A program made the position numbers and the translations under genes. Below the pieces are notes generated by a model. That model was not told where the DNA came from. It ran no database searches and saw only the letters and a program-made list of their open reading frames with translations. This document shows, one piece after another, positions 17,439-26,346 of a DNA stretch of 64,000 bases (within the stretch, counting starts at the first letter, position 1; the number at the start of each line of letters is the position of its first letter). Location: NCBI RefSeq assembly GCF_001424305.1, contig NZ_LMPD01000006.1, positions 6,490 through 70,489 of the forward strand. Reading direction: 5' to 3'. Origin of the DNA: Pedobacter sp. Leaf176 (GTDB lineage Bacteria > Bacteroidota > Bacteroidia > Sphingobacteriales > Sphingobacteriaceae).

Positions 17439-18723
17439 ATCAAAGAAAGTCATTGTTATCGGCGAACTTATTGTAGATGCCTACCTGCAGGGAACCTGCA
17501 ACCGCATCGCGCCTGAAGCTACTGTTCCGGTAGTTGATGTTTCTGAAAAAAAGTATTGCCTTGGCGGTGCCGCCAATGTGGCTGCCAACCTGAAAGCAAT
17601 GGGCGCTGATGTTTCCTTTTTAAGTGTTTGCGGGAATGATGAGCCTGCTGAACTGGCTTTTCGTCTGCTTAAGGAAGCCGGACTGAAAACAGATTTTATT
17701 GTAAAATCGAAACGCAGGAAAACCCTTTATAAAACCAGGGTAAGTTCGGGCAGCCAGTTAATGGTTCGTTTCGATGAAGGTTCAACAAATCCGCTGGATA
17801 CTGATGCAGAAAATTCATTAAAGAGGCAATTGGAAAGATTGTTTCCAGAAAGCGATGCGATATTTATTGCCGACTACGCTAAAGGCATTATTGGTCAAAA
17901 CCTGATTGATAGAATCGCTGAACTGAACGTAAACTACGATAAAATAATTGCGCTCGATGCGAAGAATTATAACCGGTATCGTTTGCTTAAACCTGATATC
18001 GTTAAGCCCAATTATGTTGAGGCGATGAACTTGTTAGGTTTGCAGCGGGAAACCATCCTGCCCTTAACCGGACTAAAAAAACTAGGTAAAACACTATATG
18101 AAAAAACCGCTGCGGATTTAATTATTCTGACCGCTGATGCAAATGGCATTTATCTTTTTGAAAAAGGGACATATAAATTCCATAAAGCCGTTCCTAAAGT
18201 ACAGCACCCGGAAGTTAGCGGTGCCGGCGATACTTTTTTAGCGGCAGCGATGTTATCGCTCAGCGCAAACGCCAGTTTAGCAATCATTGCAAATCTCGCC
18301 ATTGCGGCAGCACATTACGTTGTTAAACAGCCGCATACGTCAGTTTGCGGGTTAAAGGATCTTGAACAGGAAATTTCGGGGTGTAAAAAACTTTTCAGTA
18401 AGGCGGAGCTACAGGAACTTTGCAAAAAACTAAAAAGTCAGGGCAAAAGAATTGTGTTTACAAATGGTTGTTTCGACATACTGCACAGCGGGCACGTGAG
18501 TTACCTCCGGGGCAGCAAAGAGCAGGGTGATGTATTGGTGGTAGGGCTAAACAATGACGACAGCATCAGAAGGTTAAAGGGGTCAACCAGACCGATTAAT
18601 AGTTTAAGCGATCGGATGGATGTACTCGCCGAACTGAATTGCATAGATTACATTGTTTCCTTTGGAAAAGCCGGAGATGATACGCCGGTTGATTTAATTA
18701 AATCGATTAAACCAGCTGTTTAA
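17407..18723 (+). CDS. hldE: HldE-like heptose kinase/adenylyltransferase, C-terminally truncated
   Basis: Residues 1 to about 325 are a PfkB-family kinase (CLGGAANVAANLKAMGADV, HPEVSGAGDTFLAAAM). From about residue 346 a RfaE-type nucleotidyltransferase begins (TNGCFDILHSGHVSYLRGSK, LNNDDSIRRLKGSTRPI). It ends abruptly at IKSIKPAV and a stop. In the family about 45 more residues follow, including the KGGDY and STT(x)II motifs needed for adenylyl transfer. The kinase half should work; the transferase half is probably inactive. The gene overlaps the end of gmhB by 32 nt. The truncation coincides with the opposing PAS-like stub at 18707-18865, so a deletion has probably joined two genes. Confidence 0.85.
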   Translation: MSEKDILNRFKSKKVIVIGELIVDAYLQGTCNRIAPEATVPVVDVSEKKYCLGGAANVAANLKAMGADVSFLSVCGNDEPAELAFRLLKEAGLKTDFIVKSKRRKTLYKTRVSSGSQLMVRFDEGSTNPLDTDAENSLKRQLERLFPESDAIFIADYAKGIIGQNLIDRIAELNVNYDKIIALDAKNYNRYRLLKPDIVKPNYVEAMNLLGLQRETILPLTGLKKLGKTLYEKTAADLIILTADANGIYLFEKGTYKFHKAVPKVQHPEVSGAGDTFLAAAMLSLSANASLAIIANLAIAAAHYVVKQPHTSVCGLKDLEQEISGCKKLFSKAELQELCKKLKSQGKRIVFTNGCFDILHSGHVSYLRGSKEQGDVLVVGLNNDDSIRRLKGSTRPINSLSDRMDVLAELNCIDYIVSFGKAGDDTPVDLIKSIKPAV

Positions 18724-18865
18724 TGCTGGTGCTTTGTTCGGGTTTTAAAAAATCTTTCAACGCCGGGTTTTGGTATTGGAATTTTTCTTCTTCTAAATTA
18801 TAGGAGAAATATAAGTTCGAATCCTTTTGTAAGAGGTAATTAAGATTAGGTGTTGCATTCGTCAT
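18707..18865 (-). pseudogene. N-terminal stub of a PAS-like protein
   Basis: The minus strand starts with ATG at 18865 and encodes MTNATPNLNYLLQKDSNLYF followed by SYNLEEEKFQYQNPALKDFL. This reads like the first strands of a PAS sensor domain. The last codons (IKQLV, stop) are antisense to the end of the HldE gene. About 52 codons survive, so the rest of the protein has been lost. The PAS assignment is a by-eye judgement. Confidence 0.45.
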
Positions 18866-19042
18866 TTTTACTAAACTTAGATGCAGCCAAGGTACAGCTT
18901 TCCATGTTTGACAAAATACCTGTTCTAAATCGTACTTAACGTATTTGAAAAGCAGTAGTTATACGGGAGGTCAAGATTCGGTAATTTTAGTTTGGGATTT
19001 GAAAACATTAAAGAAAAGAATTGTTAGAAATTGGTATGATTT

Positions 19043-19069
19043 GGATACGAGCTACAAGCTCGCACCAGC
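19043..19069. repeat. REP-like palindrome
   Basis: GGATACGAGCTACAAGCTCG followed by CACCAGC contains CGAGC-TACAA-GCTCG. The same unit recurs at 41642, and inverted relatives at 41486 and 42303. Confidence 0.65.
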
Positions 19070-19096
19070 CTGGGTAAGTTTAGTTGAGATGGCAAA

Positions 19097-19324
19097 TTAA
19101 ACCAATATCCCAGACCTAAAACCGAACGCTATTAGTGCAGCGGTATTTTTGGTGCCGCTTTTCGACAACAACATTACTCGAACTCCATCGATCGTGCGTC
19201 TGCTTTTAAAAATTTTATCTCCAATTTGCTGATTTGTTAACCCCTCAGAAATTAAATTCAATACCAATATTTCCTGAACATTAAATTTGAAGATAAGTAA
19301 TGGAAATTTTGATTTATAAATCAT
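19097..19324 (-). pseudogene. LuxR/FixJ-type HTH output-domain fragment
   Basis: The 75 residues contain LVLNLISEGLTNQQIGDKIF and KSRRTIDGVRVMLLSKSG, a complete LuxR-type helix-turn-helix ending in NTAALIAFGFRSGIL. The receiver or sensor part that normally precedes it is missing; only 15 poor residues precede the domain. It is most likely the end of a lost response regulator, in line with the neighbouring PAS-like stub. A stand-alone small HTH regulator is the alternative. Confidence 0.5.
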
Positions 19325-19429
19325 CCTTAAAGTTATGATTTATAATGAGTTTAGCAAGCTATATAATATTAATCAGTTGCATTAAGAGGTTTGAAAATCT
19401 TTATGCATCCGAAACGCTTAGTCACGACA

Positions 19430-19624
19430 TTATGAAGCTCTGCCACGAAAGTAGTTGCTATTCCATGCATGGCAGAGGACCAACTCAGTTATCGCATCGA
19501 TAATTTTTTTAGTTTCGCTTAACAGCGCTTCGATATCATCAATTTTATTATAATCAATTAATCCTACAGAATGCAGGGTAACAGAATTGGTTATCATATA
19601 TTTCAAAACCAATTTGTGGAACAT
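19430..19624 (-). CDS. Small hypothetical protein
   Basis: The 64 residues include an amphipathic helix (DIEALLSETKKIIDAITELV). There is no recognised family, and its start lies 28 nt from a divergent small gene. It could be a spurious frame or a relic in this eroded region. Confidence 0.25.
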   Translation of the reverse strand: MFHKLVLKYMITNSVTLHSVGLIDYNKIDDIEALLSETKKIIDAITELVLCHAWNSNYFRGRAS

Positions 19625-19652
19625 GCTGTTTTTCTAATAAAATCTAATAAAT

Positions 19653-19841
19653 ATGGAAAACAACAGCATCGATCCAAAGGATCAGGAAAATGAAAACCAA
19701 GAGGGTGGCCAAGGTAGCAAACCGGTAGACGAGCAAAAGCACGAAGACAATAGTGTGCAGGATGGATTAACAGGTGAAAGTGATGAAGAGGAAGATGTTT
19801 CTGGTGATTTGGCTGGAAACGCTGCAGGGAATCCGGACTAA
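19653..19841 (+). CDS. Small acidic, disordered protein
   Basis: This 62-residue product is almost entirely Asp, Glu, Gly, Asn, Gln and Ser (MENNSIDPKDQENENQEGGQ) and has no hydrophobic core, so it is probably disordered. It ends 19 nt before a strong bidirectional hairpin terminator, which supports a real transcript. Similar short acidic proteins are common in Sphingobacteriaceae; I know no function. Confidence 0.5.
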   Translation: MENNSIDPKDQENENQEGGQGSKPVDEQKHEDNSVQDGLTGESDEEEDVSGDLAGNAAGNPD

Positions 19842-19860
19842 ATGTGATATTAATTGTATA

Positions 19861-19894
19861 AAGAAGAGTCCTCAGGAAACTGAGGACTCTTCTT
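19861..19894. terminator. Strong bidirectional terminator
   Basis: AAGAAGAGTCCTCAG pairs perfectly over 15 bp with CTGAGGACTCTTCTT around GAAA. The plus side continues into TTATTTT. It lies between two convergent genes (19653 plus, 19899 minus) and can serve both. Confidence 0.9.
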
Positions 19895-19898
19895 TATT

Positions 19899-20918
19899 TT
19901 AGGGTTGGCCGCTGCCGCCGGCGGCGCCATAAATCTGGCCGGTAGAATAACTGGCATCGTTTGCGGCCAGCTGCACATAAATTGAAGCCAGCTCGGCTGG
20001 TTGCCCTGGTCTTCCTAGCGGCGTATCTTTTCCAAATTCTCTTAGTTTTTCAGGCGTTGAACCGCCACCCATTTGCAGGGGTGTCCATATCGGTCCGGGT
20101 GCCACACCATTTACACGAATCCCTTTTGGGCCTAATTGTTTCGCCAGCGATTTTAAGAAATTGGTAGTAGCTGCTTTGGTTTGAGCATAATCATATAAAT
20201 CGGGCGAAGGATCGGTTGCCTGTACCGAGGTAGTACCGATGATGCTGGAGCCTGGTTTTAAATAGGGAAGTGCCGCTTTAATTATCCAGAAAGGGGCATA
20301 GATATTGGTTTTTATGGTCCAGTCGAACTGATCGGACGAAATATCGAGTATGGATGGATGGCTTTGCTGCCGGGCGGCATTGCTCACTACGATATCAAGG
20401 CCGCCGAGTTGTTTTGCCGCCTCGTCTACCAGTTTTTTACAAAAGCTTTCTTCGCGGAGGTCGCCTGGTATGGCCACGGCTTTTTGTCCTGCTTTTTTAA
20501 TCAGCGCCACCACTTCCCGGGCATCAGGCTCTTCCTGTGGCAGGTAGTTAATGGCCACATCGGCACCTTCTCTGGCATAAGCAATGGCCGCGGCCCGGCC
20601 CATACCCGAATCGCCGCCGGTTATTAATGCCTTTCTGCCAGCCAAACGGCCAGAGCCTTTGTAGGTTTCTTCACCATGGTCGGGCCTCGGTACCATTTTA
20701 CTGGCCAGTGCCGGCCAGGGCTGGTTCTGGTGTGTAAAGGGTGGTTTAGGGTATTTTGTAGTCGGGTCTTGTAAATCTACCGGAGCAAAGCCTGTTTGTT
20801 CGGGCAAAGCAGCTCCGGCCAATACGGGCGCAGCCGCCACTGTAGCCATCGCAACGCCAAGGCCGCTTAACGCCCTTCGCCTGCTCATTTTGTTCTCATT
20901 TGTCATAATATTTTCCAT
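19899..20918 (-). CDS. SDR-family oxidoreductase with Tat-like signal
   Basis: This 339-residue protein opens with a twin-Arg signal (MSRRRALSGLGVAMATVAAA after a short lead). A stress-type SDR follows: the linker PPFTHQNQPWPA and the Rossmann motif ALITGGDSGMGRAAAIAYAR, then NAARQQ, YAQTKAA (catalytic Tyr and Lys) and GPIWTPLQ. This layout matches YhxC/YdaD-like general-stress dehydrogenases, here predicted to be exported folded by the Tat system (a TatA gene lies at 28406). The substrate is unknown. It is transcribed towards the terminator at 19861. Confidence 0.85.
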   Translation of the reverse strand: MENIMTNENKMSRRRALSGLGVAMATVAAAPVLAGAALPEQTGFAPVDLQDPTTKYPKPPFTHQNQPWPALASKMVPRPDHGEETYKGSGRLAGRKALITGGDSGMGRAAAIAYAREGADVAINYLPQEEPDAREVVALIKKAGQKAVAIPGDLREESFCKKLVDEAAKQLGGLDIVVSNAARQQSHPSILDISSDQFDWTIKTNIYAPFWIIKAALPYLKPGSSIIGTTSVQATDPSPDLYDYAQTKAATTNFLKSLAKQLGPKGIRVNGVAPGPIWTPLQMGGGSTPEKLREFGKDTPLGRPGQPAELASIYVQLAANDASYSTGQIYGAAGGSGQP

Positions 20919-21137
20919 TAGGTAATTTTATAACACAGGCGGTTTTTTTTTAGTTTTCAGAATATTGAAAAAAGATTATTTATTGTTGAATGCTTAAGTA
21001 AGCCTGAAGGTTGTTCATGATTCGGATACATAGGTTGATAAGCCAGGCTACGCATTTTTCCTACCGGGTTGAACAATAATTAATTTATCATGTTGTAATA
21101 AATAAATATAACAGCGCCCAATTGATTAAAATTATTT

Positions 21138-21899
21138 ATGGATATCCTTTCCGACGAAAAGTATTTTACCGGTACCAGCGGTTTACTGTTGCCTGTAGCC
21201 AATAAGTCATTTTATCCATTGGCTTTTCAGGACAAGAGCAGGCTAAACTTCTATGCTTCGTTATTTTCTTCAATTGAAATAAACAGTTCATTTTACAAAA
21301 TACCCCTGGCTGCCACGGTAAGGAAATGGGCAATGGATGTGCCGGAAGCTTTTCGCTTTACCTTTAAGCTTTATAAAGAAGTTACACACATAAAGGAACT
21401 GAATTATAATCCATTGGATTTGGATAAGTTTATGGACAGCATTAACCAGGTTGAGGGTAAATCTGGTTGTTTATTAATCCAGTTTCCGGCAAGCTTTAAA
21501 CTGCGCAATTTGCCAAAGCTGGAAGAACTGTTAAGCGCTATACGTTTAAAAGACCCGCATAAGAACTGGAAAATTTCAATAGAATTCAGACATGCCGAGT
21601 GGTATGATGAGCAGGTTTATGAGGTGTTGGAGACACATTCTTGTAGCCTGGTCATCCATGATAAGGGCGGCTATGGCTCAGGTTATCGTGATACCGGTAC
21701 AGATTGGGTCTACCTGCGGTTTCATGGGCCAAATGGAAGTTACCGGGGCAGTTATGATGAAGCATTCCTTGCAGAGTATGCCAGCTATATAAAAGACTGG
21801 ATGCATGAAGGCAAAACGGTTTACGCTTATTTCAACAATACCATGGGTGCGGCCATAAATAACCTGGAAACTTTAAGGATGTATGTCAGCTCAGAATAG
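21138..21899 (+). CDS. DUF72 domain-containing protein
   Basis: This 253-residue protein has the DUF72 (YecE-like) TIM-barrel signatures: YASLFSSIEINSSFYKIPLA, RFTFKLYKEVTH, GCLLIQFPASFK, KISIEFRHAEWYD, WVYLRFHGPNGSYRGSYDE and VYAYFNNTMGAAINNL. The biochemical role of the family is not established. The length is normal for the family, and the gene appears to be a single-gene unit followed by a terminator-like hairpin. Confidence 0.85.
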   Translation: MDILSDEKYFTGTSGLLLPVANKSFYPLAFQDKSRLNFYASLFSSIEINSSFYKIPLAATVRKWAMDVPEAFRFTFKLYKEVTHIKELNYNPLDLDKFMDSINQVEGKSGCLLIQFPASFKLRNLPKLEELLSAIRLKDPHKNWKISIEFRHAEWYDEQVYEVLETHSCSLVIHDKGGYGSGYRDTGTDWVYLRFHGPNGSYRGSYDEAFLAEYASYIKDWMHEGKTVYAYFNNTMGAAINNLETLRMYVSSE

Positions 21900-21910
21900 T
21901 CATTTTGAAT

Positions 21911-21944
21911 CTGGTGAAACCATTGGTTTCCAGTCTGATTTTTT
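21911..21944 (+). terminator. Possible terminator of the DUF72 gene
   Basis: CTGGTGAAACC pairs with GGTTTCCAG (one bulged T) around ATT, followed after 5 nt by TTTTTT. Confidence 0.45.
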
Positions 21945-21951
21945 AAAAAGA

Positions 21952-21981
21952 TTTGACAAATAAATTTGATGCTTAAATTTT
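21952..21981 (+). promoter_or_regulatory. Possible promoter of the cold-shock gene
   Basis: TTTG at 21952-21955 and TAAATTTT at 21974-21981, 18 nt apart, resemble the Bacteroidota -33 TTTG and -7 TAnnTTTG boxes. The last base of the -7 box deviates. The leader up to the ATG at 22021 is A-rich. Confidence 0.35.
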
Positions 21982-22020
21982 TAAATATATTTTTAACAAA
22001 AAAATAAAAATAATATCAAC

Positions 22021-22209
22021 ATGAAAAACGGTACAGTAAAATTTTTTAATTCAGAAAAAGGATTTGGTTTCATTACAGAAGATAGCGGCAGCGAAATTTT
22101 CGTTCATGCATCGGGTCTTATCGATGAAATTGATCAGAACGATAGGGTAGAGTATGAAGTGCAGGAAGGTAAAAAAGGATTAAATGCAGTAAAAGTAAGG
22201 GTTGTTTAA
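22021..22209 (+). CDS. Cold-shock protein (CspA family)
   Basis: The 62-residue protein is one cold-shock domain with both RNA-binding motifs: GTVKFFNSEKGFGFI (RNP1) and EIFVHASGL (RNP2). It binds single-stranded RNA or DNA as a chaperone. It is monocistronic with an AT-rich leader. A second, degenerate CSD-like gene lies at 58299. Confidence 0.9.
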   Translation: MKNGTVKFFNSEKGFGFITEDSGSEIFVHASGLIDEIDQNDRVEYEVQEGKKGLNAVKVRVV

Positions 22210-22573
22210 TACGCCTGCGTATTTGTTCTGGTAAAGACATTACCTCCTTTGCTATCGTCATTCTCAATATATTCGGTTTTCCTAAGCATTTTCATTGTAT
22301 AAGATTTCCGATTATCGGGGATGACGATATTTTTTTATATTGCTTCCTCCATTTCATTAAAAAAACCAGCTGCGCCACATCTCATTGCGCAATTCCATCT
22401 GGCTTTGTGAATTCCATTTCTGCTGGCACCATTCTTTGGTTCATCCCTATAATAATTCATTTTACCGGCTAATGATTTATGCGATTGATTTAATAATTTG
22501 TTAATGAATTGATAATAAGTTGATGCTGATAACTGAAATTTATGCCATTATTTTTGCGGCTCAGATAATAAAC
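22210..22573. other. Intergenic region before the beta-propeller lipoprotein
   Basis: I see no coding frame in these 364 bases. Near its end TATTTTTG (22549-22556) is an exact TAnnTTTG -7 box, which places transcription start around 22562. That argues for the ATG at 22574 over the in-frame start at 22520. Confidence 0.45.
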
Positions 22574-24085
22574 ATGAACTGCAATAAACTTTTTTTTGCC
22601 ATATTGATGGCAACGGTGATAACCACCTCTTGTAAAAAAATAGCTGATGAAGATACGTCTTCAATAACAGAAGATATTTCGAGTTTTAAGGAAGTCGCAA
22701 CAATTGACCTTGGCGGTGAAACTTCTGCAGAAATTTCTGCCTACGACCCCTTGACAAAGAAACTATTTGTGGTGAGCAATGAAGGGGGCGCTAAAGTGGA
22801 AGTTGTCGACTTAAGTAATTACCCAAATGTTTCAAAATCCAATACACTGAATTTTCCGGCAAATGCAGGTATAAACAGTGTTGCAGTAAGCAATGGCTTG
22901 TTGGCAATCGCTTTAGATGGAGCGGATAAGCAGGGGAATGGTGCGGTTGTGGTTTTAAAAACATCGACTTTAGAAGAGGTTAAGAAAATTACAGTGGGGG
23001 CAATGCCCGATATGGTTACCTTTAGTCCGGATGGCAATTACATTCTTTCGGCCAATGAGGGAGAACCAAATGATGACTATACGGTAGATCCTAAAGGAAC
23101 GGTATCGATTATAAATGTAAAAGATAATTATAGTGTAAAAACGCTGGATTTTTCGGGCTTTGAATCGCAGAAAGCGAGTCTGCTGGCAGGAGGATTTAGA
23201 ATATATGGCCCGAAAGCGACTTTTGCGCAGGATATAGAGCCGGAATACATTGCCGTAAGTGCAGATTCGAAAAAAGCTTATGTAACCCTTCAGGAAAACA
23301 ATGGTGTTGCAGAAATAGATGTTGTAAGCGGCACGATTACTAAAATTAACCCGCTTGGTACAAGAGACATCAATCTTGCTGAAAATCCTTTCGATGTAAG
23401 TGATAAAGATGGCAAAATTGCGCTGGCAAACTGGCCGCTTAAGGCTTTTTACCTTCCAGATGCAATTTCCTATTTTACAACCGGTGGTTCAGCTTACATC
23501 GCGCTGGCAAATGAAGGCGATACCAGGGCCTGGAAAGGTTATGATGAAGAAGCCAGGGTTAAAAGTTTAAAGCTCGATCCAACAAAATTCCCTGCTGCGG
23601 CAACCTTGCAGCTTGATGCAAATTTAGGCCGGTTAACGGTAACAAAAGCTTATGGTGATGCAGATGGTGATGGAGATTATGATGAATTATATGCGACGGG
23701 TGGCCGAAGCCTTAGTATTCTGAATGCTAGCACCGGCGCGTTGGTTGCAAACATTGGTAAGGATTTAGAACAGCATGTTATTGACGCAGGTAAATATGAT
23801 GATGAGCGATCGGATAATAAAGGCGTAGAAGTTGAAGGCGTAACGGTAGCCGAAGTTAACGGAAGAACACTTGCTTTTATCGGTTTAGAACGGGTTGATA
23901 TGATTGCTGTTTACGATGTAACGACACCTGCAGCACCTAAATTTGTTCAGTTGTTTGCTACAGGAGATGCACCTGAAGGCGTATTGTTTGTTAAACCGAA
24001 AGATAGCCCGAACGGCAGAAGTTTAGTCGTGGTTTCGAGCGAAGGCGATGGAACGGTTAAGTTTTTTCAGCCAAATAAATTGTAG
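22574..24085 (+). CDS. Choice-of-anchor I-type beta-propeller lipoprotein
   Basis: From the ATG at 22574 the protein has 503 residues and a lipoprotein signal ending TTSC followed by KK. The body is a beta-propeller of the choice-of-anchor I / alkaline-phosphatase-associated type: SAEISAYDPLTKKLFVVSNE, PDMVTFSPDGNYILSANEGE, YIALANEGDTRAWKGYDEEA and the closing GDAPEGVLFVKP. It is exported and tethered to a membrane; known relatives are secreted proteins of uncertain enzymatic role. No neighbour forms an operon with it. Confidence 0.75.
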   Translation: MNCNKLFFAILMATVITTSCKKIADEDTSSITEDISSFKEVATIDLGGETSAEISAYDPLTKKLFVVSNEGGAKVEVVDLSNYPNVSKSNTLNFPANAGINSVAVSNGLLAIALDGADKQGNGAVVVLKTSTLEEVKKITVGAMPDMVTFSPDGNYILSANEGEPNDDYTVDPKGTVSIINVKDNYSVKTLDFSGFESQKASLLAGGFRIYGPKATFAQDIEPEYIAVSADSKKAYVTLQENNGVAEIDVVSGTITKINPLGTRDINLAENPFDVSDKDGKIALANWPLKAFYLPDAISYFTTGGSAYIALANEGDTRAWKGYDEEARVKSLKLDPTKFPAAATLQLDANLGRLTVTKAYGDADGDGDYDELYATGGRSLSILNASTGALVANIGKDLEQHVIDAGKYDDERSDNKGVEVEGVTVAEVNGRTLAFIGLERVDMIAVYDVTTPAAPKFVQLFATGDAPEGVLFVKPKDSPNGRSLVVVSSEGDGTVKFFQPNKL

Positions 24086-24141
24086 TTTACCGCATTTTAA
24101 TGACTTCCTAGAGGAGGAGTTTATCATTTAACATTTTTTAA

Positions 24142-24291
24142 AAGCAGGCTGTATCAAAATAAATTCGCTTAAGGTTAGAATCTAATGGCGCTTGGCAATG
24201 AACCCGACAACTCTTGGATTGGGAACGACGACGTATCGAAATATTAATTGTATAAATGCGCCATTGTGAATCTTTTTGATACAGCTTGCTT
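24142..24291. repeat. MITE-like element with 18-bp terminal inverted repeats
   Basis: AAGCAGGCTGTATCAAAA at 24142 and TTTTGATACAGCTTGCTT at 24274-24291 are inverted with 17 of 18 matches. Inside, a second inverted pair (AATGGCGC / GCGCCATT) makes the 150 bp able to fold end to end. There is no coding capacity. Confidence 0.6.
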
Positions 24292-24362
24292 ATTTAATGT
24301 GGCCTTAGGCCATTTGCTCAAAACTGTCAGTTAAGGTAAAACGCTATTGCTAAAACATGGGT

Positions 24363-25550
24363 CTACAGATAACTCAGCCACCAGTTGTTATGTGTAGCCT
24401 TATATTTATTAAACCATTTGCATGGATAGTAAAGCGAGGCAATAACCGATATCCAGATGCCATAGACAAGCCACAAATCATAGCCAAATTTTACCGGCCT
24501 GAAAAGAAAGGGGATTTGGATAATTTCTTTAGTGGTATTTCCTTCCAGGAAGAAAAGTGCAATGAGGATGATGTGAAGTAAATAAAAGTGTATCACATAA
24601 TAAAAAAATGGTACACGCCCGTAAACGGAAAGAATTGTGCTAAGCTTGTTTTTTGCATTTTTAGCAATGGCTAAAAACAGGAGCGCAAAACCTAAGGTGA
24701 GGGAAGTGTATGCCAAAGATGGCGGGTATTTGCTTACGTTCAGAAAAGACAATAAGTTTTTGGAAAAATCGTGGTACTCCTTCCAGGGAGCAGGATCTCC
24801 ATATATACGGAGCAACCGGAGGGCCACGAAAACAAGCAAAGACAGTGCACCGAAGTTCTTTAAATTTCTGTTCCGTTTTAAAATACTGAAGTCTTTTGTA
24901 AACCATTTTCCGGAAGCATAACCCAGGAACATAATGCCTGTCCAGGGTAAAATAGCGTAAAATACCCCTATAAAATGGTTGTTTGGTAGTGGAATAACGG
25001 TTCCTGATGCAGTGAAAAATACTTTCATCAATATACCGGACACCTCATTCTGTGGCGTTGGCAATAGATCAAAGATATTATGGCCAATTACCACCAGTAA
25101 TCCGGTAACCAGAACCAATTTATAGGAAATGCGACTAAAAATAGCCAGGAGGATCATACTCCAGCCAATTGCCCAAATAACCTGGAGAATAATAAAGTTA
25201 AAAAATGGATTGAATGTGAGTCCGAAGGTGATGATTACAATTTCAACAAATACCAGCCACAATCCTCTTTTGAACAAAAAAACACTCGATTTCTGAGCGC
25301 TCTTGTTCTGAGCAGAAAGATAGGCTGACAAACCAGAAAGAAACACGAAAGTAGGGGCGCAAAAATGGGTAATCCATCGGGTAAAAAATAAGAAGGCGCT
25401 TGTAGTTTCCGGATTGAGCGGGTCACCCGTCATAGCGTCTTTATGGAAGAAATCCCGCGTATGATCCAGGGCCATGATGATCATGACCAAACCTCTTAAA
25501 ATATCGATGGCCAGTATGCGTTTAGACAAAAGCGTTTGTTCAGCGGTCAT
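24363..25550 (-). CDS. DUF1624 / HGSNAT-like membrane protein
   Basis: The 395-residue polytopic membrane protein opens with ILAIDILRGLVMIIMALDHT and RDFF, followed by FFTRWITHFCAPTFVFLSGL. This is the signature of the heparan-alpha-glucosaminide N-acetyltransferase-like family (DUF1624). About ten hydrophobic segments follow. Members are thought to move acyl groups across the membrane or to acetylate sugars; the substrate here is unknown. It is transcribed alone. Confidence 0.85.
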   Translation of the reverse strand: MTAEQTLLSKRILAIDILRGLVMIIMALDHTRDFFHKDAMTGDPLNPETTSAFLFFTRWITHFCAPTFVFLSGLSAYLSAQNKSAQKSSVFLFKRGLWLVFVEIVIITFGLTFNPFFNFIILQVIWAIGWSMILLAIFSRISYKLVLVTGLLVVIGHNIFDLLPTPQNEVSGILMKVFFTASGTVIPLPNNHFIGVFYAILPWTGIMFLGYASGKWFTKDFSILKRNRNLKNFGALSLLVFVALRLLRIYGDPAPWKEYHDFSKNLLSFLNVSKYPPSLAYTSLTLGFALLFLAIAKNAKNKLSTILSVYGRVPFFYYVIHFYLLHIILIALFFLEGNTTKEIIQIPFLFRPVKFGYDLWLVYGIWISVIASLYYPCKWFNKYKATHNNWWLSYL

Positions 25551-25693
25551 TAATCAGGGATTTATAGATTATCTATTTGGTTATATCCGGGTATTTACCG
25601 GCAGCAAGTTTAGTTTAAGGTCTTTTAACAAAACCGTAAGTTTAAAGATACAAATAAAAGAAATATTGAGTCATTTTTAATAGTAAATGGGAG

Positions 25694-25834
25694 TTATTTG
25701 TTTGAGGCACAACGCTTACTGCAATACACCACGTTAGCCCAATCCCTTTTCCATTTTTTGCGCCAACTGAACGGTAGCCGGCATACCGGGCATATTTTTG
25801 TCGGAAGTTCGTATTTGCTTTTCATCGGGTGCAT
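25694..25834 (-). CDS. DUF2256 zinc-ribbon-like small protein
   Basis: The 46-residue product KSKYELPTKICPVCRLPFSW and RKKWKRDWANVVYCSKRCAS is a clear DUF2256 protein with two CxxC-type pairs for a metal. I start it at the Met of MHPMKSK (25834), since upstream codons overlap the neighbouring 2H gene. It lies 8 nt after that gene's stop, so they form an operon. The function is unknown. Confidence 0.8.
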   Translation of the reverse strand: MHPMKSKYELPTKICPVCRLPFSWRKKWKRDWANVVYCSKRCASNK

Positions 25835-25842
25835 TCGAAGAT

Positions 25843-26346
25843 TTAGTTTTGGGCCTGGAAAGGATAAAATGCGACGTGTGCCCATGGTCCGTTCAAATAC
25901 CGCCATAGATCGAGACCATATGCTTCAATTTCCATAGCCTCAAATGTTTTGGAAGTTTCCTGAAAAAGCTGACTTGCTGCTTCCGCAGTTACTTTATTCT
26001 GAATGGTAATGTGTGGCCTGAAACCTTGCTTATCCTGATCGGAGAGCACGTTTTCGAAAACGTTTCGAAGTTTGAGGCGTAAGGAAGACAACACTTCAGA
26101 TTCTATTTTGAAAGCAACACCATTTCCAAGGTGCATGAGCCCGGTGACAGACAGCTTAAAAATTTCGTGCTCCACATTCTGGAGCACCTTGTAGGTATTG
26201 GCCTCATCGCGAATTTTATGAAATAGCGTTAGGTGTGCTTGCAGCACGTTTCTTGAGGCAGGGAAGTGCTGCAGGCGTAGTTGATTGAAAAAAAACTGCT
26301 TTTCTTTGTCAATCCGAAGTGTTAATATGAGCGGTGCTGATTTCAT
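25843..26346 (-). CDS. 2'-5' RNA ligase-like 2H phosphoesterase
   Basis: The 167-residue protein carries the two HxTx motifs of the 2H superfamily, HLTLF at residue 38 and HITIQ at residue 112, with the spacing expected of the LigT/2'-5' RNA ligase-like group. Such proteins hydrolyse or ligate 2'-linked RNA ends or cyclic phosphates. It is translated just upstream of DUF2256. Confidence 0.8.
   Translation of the reverse strand: MKSAPLILTLRIDKEKQFFFNQLRLQHFPASRNVLQAHLTLFHKIRDEANTYKVLQNVEHEIFKLSVTGLMHLGNGVAFKIESEVLSSLRLKLRNVFENVLSDQDKQGFRPHITIQNKVTAEAASQLFQETSKTFEAMEIEAYGLDLWRYLNGPWAHVAFYPFQAQN

Noticed and set aside
18809..18830. AGTTCGAATCC resembling a tRNA T-loop
   Set aside because: No acceptor stem, anticodon arm or CCA-side pairing surrounds it, and the bases fit the PAS-like stub on the minus strand.
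22520..22573. Upstream in-frame start for the beta-propeller lipoprotein
   Set aside because: It would place the -7 box TATTTTTG inside the coding region and put 18 residues before a normal lipoprotein signal.
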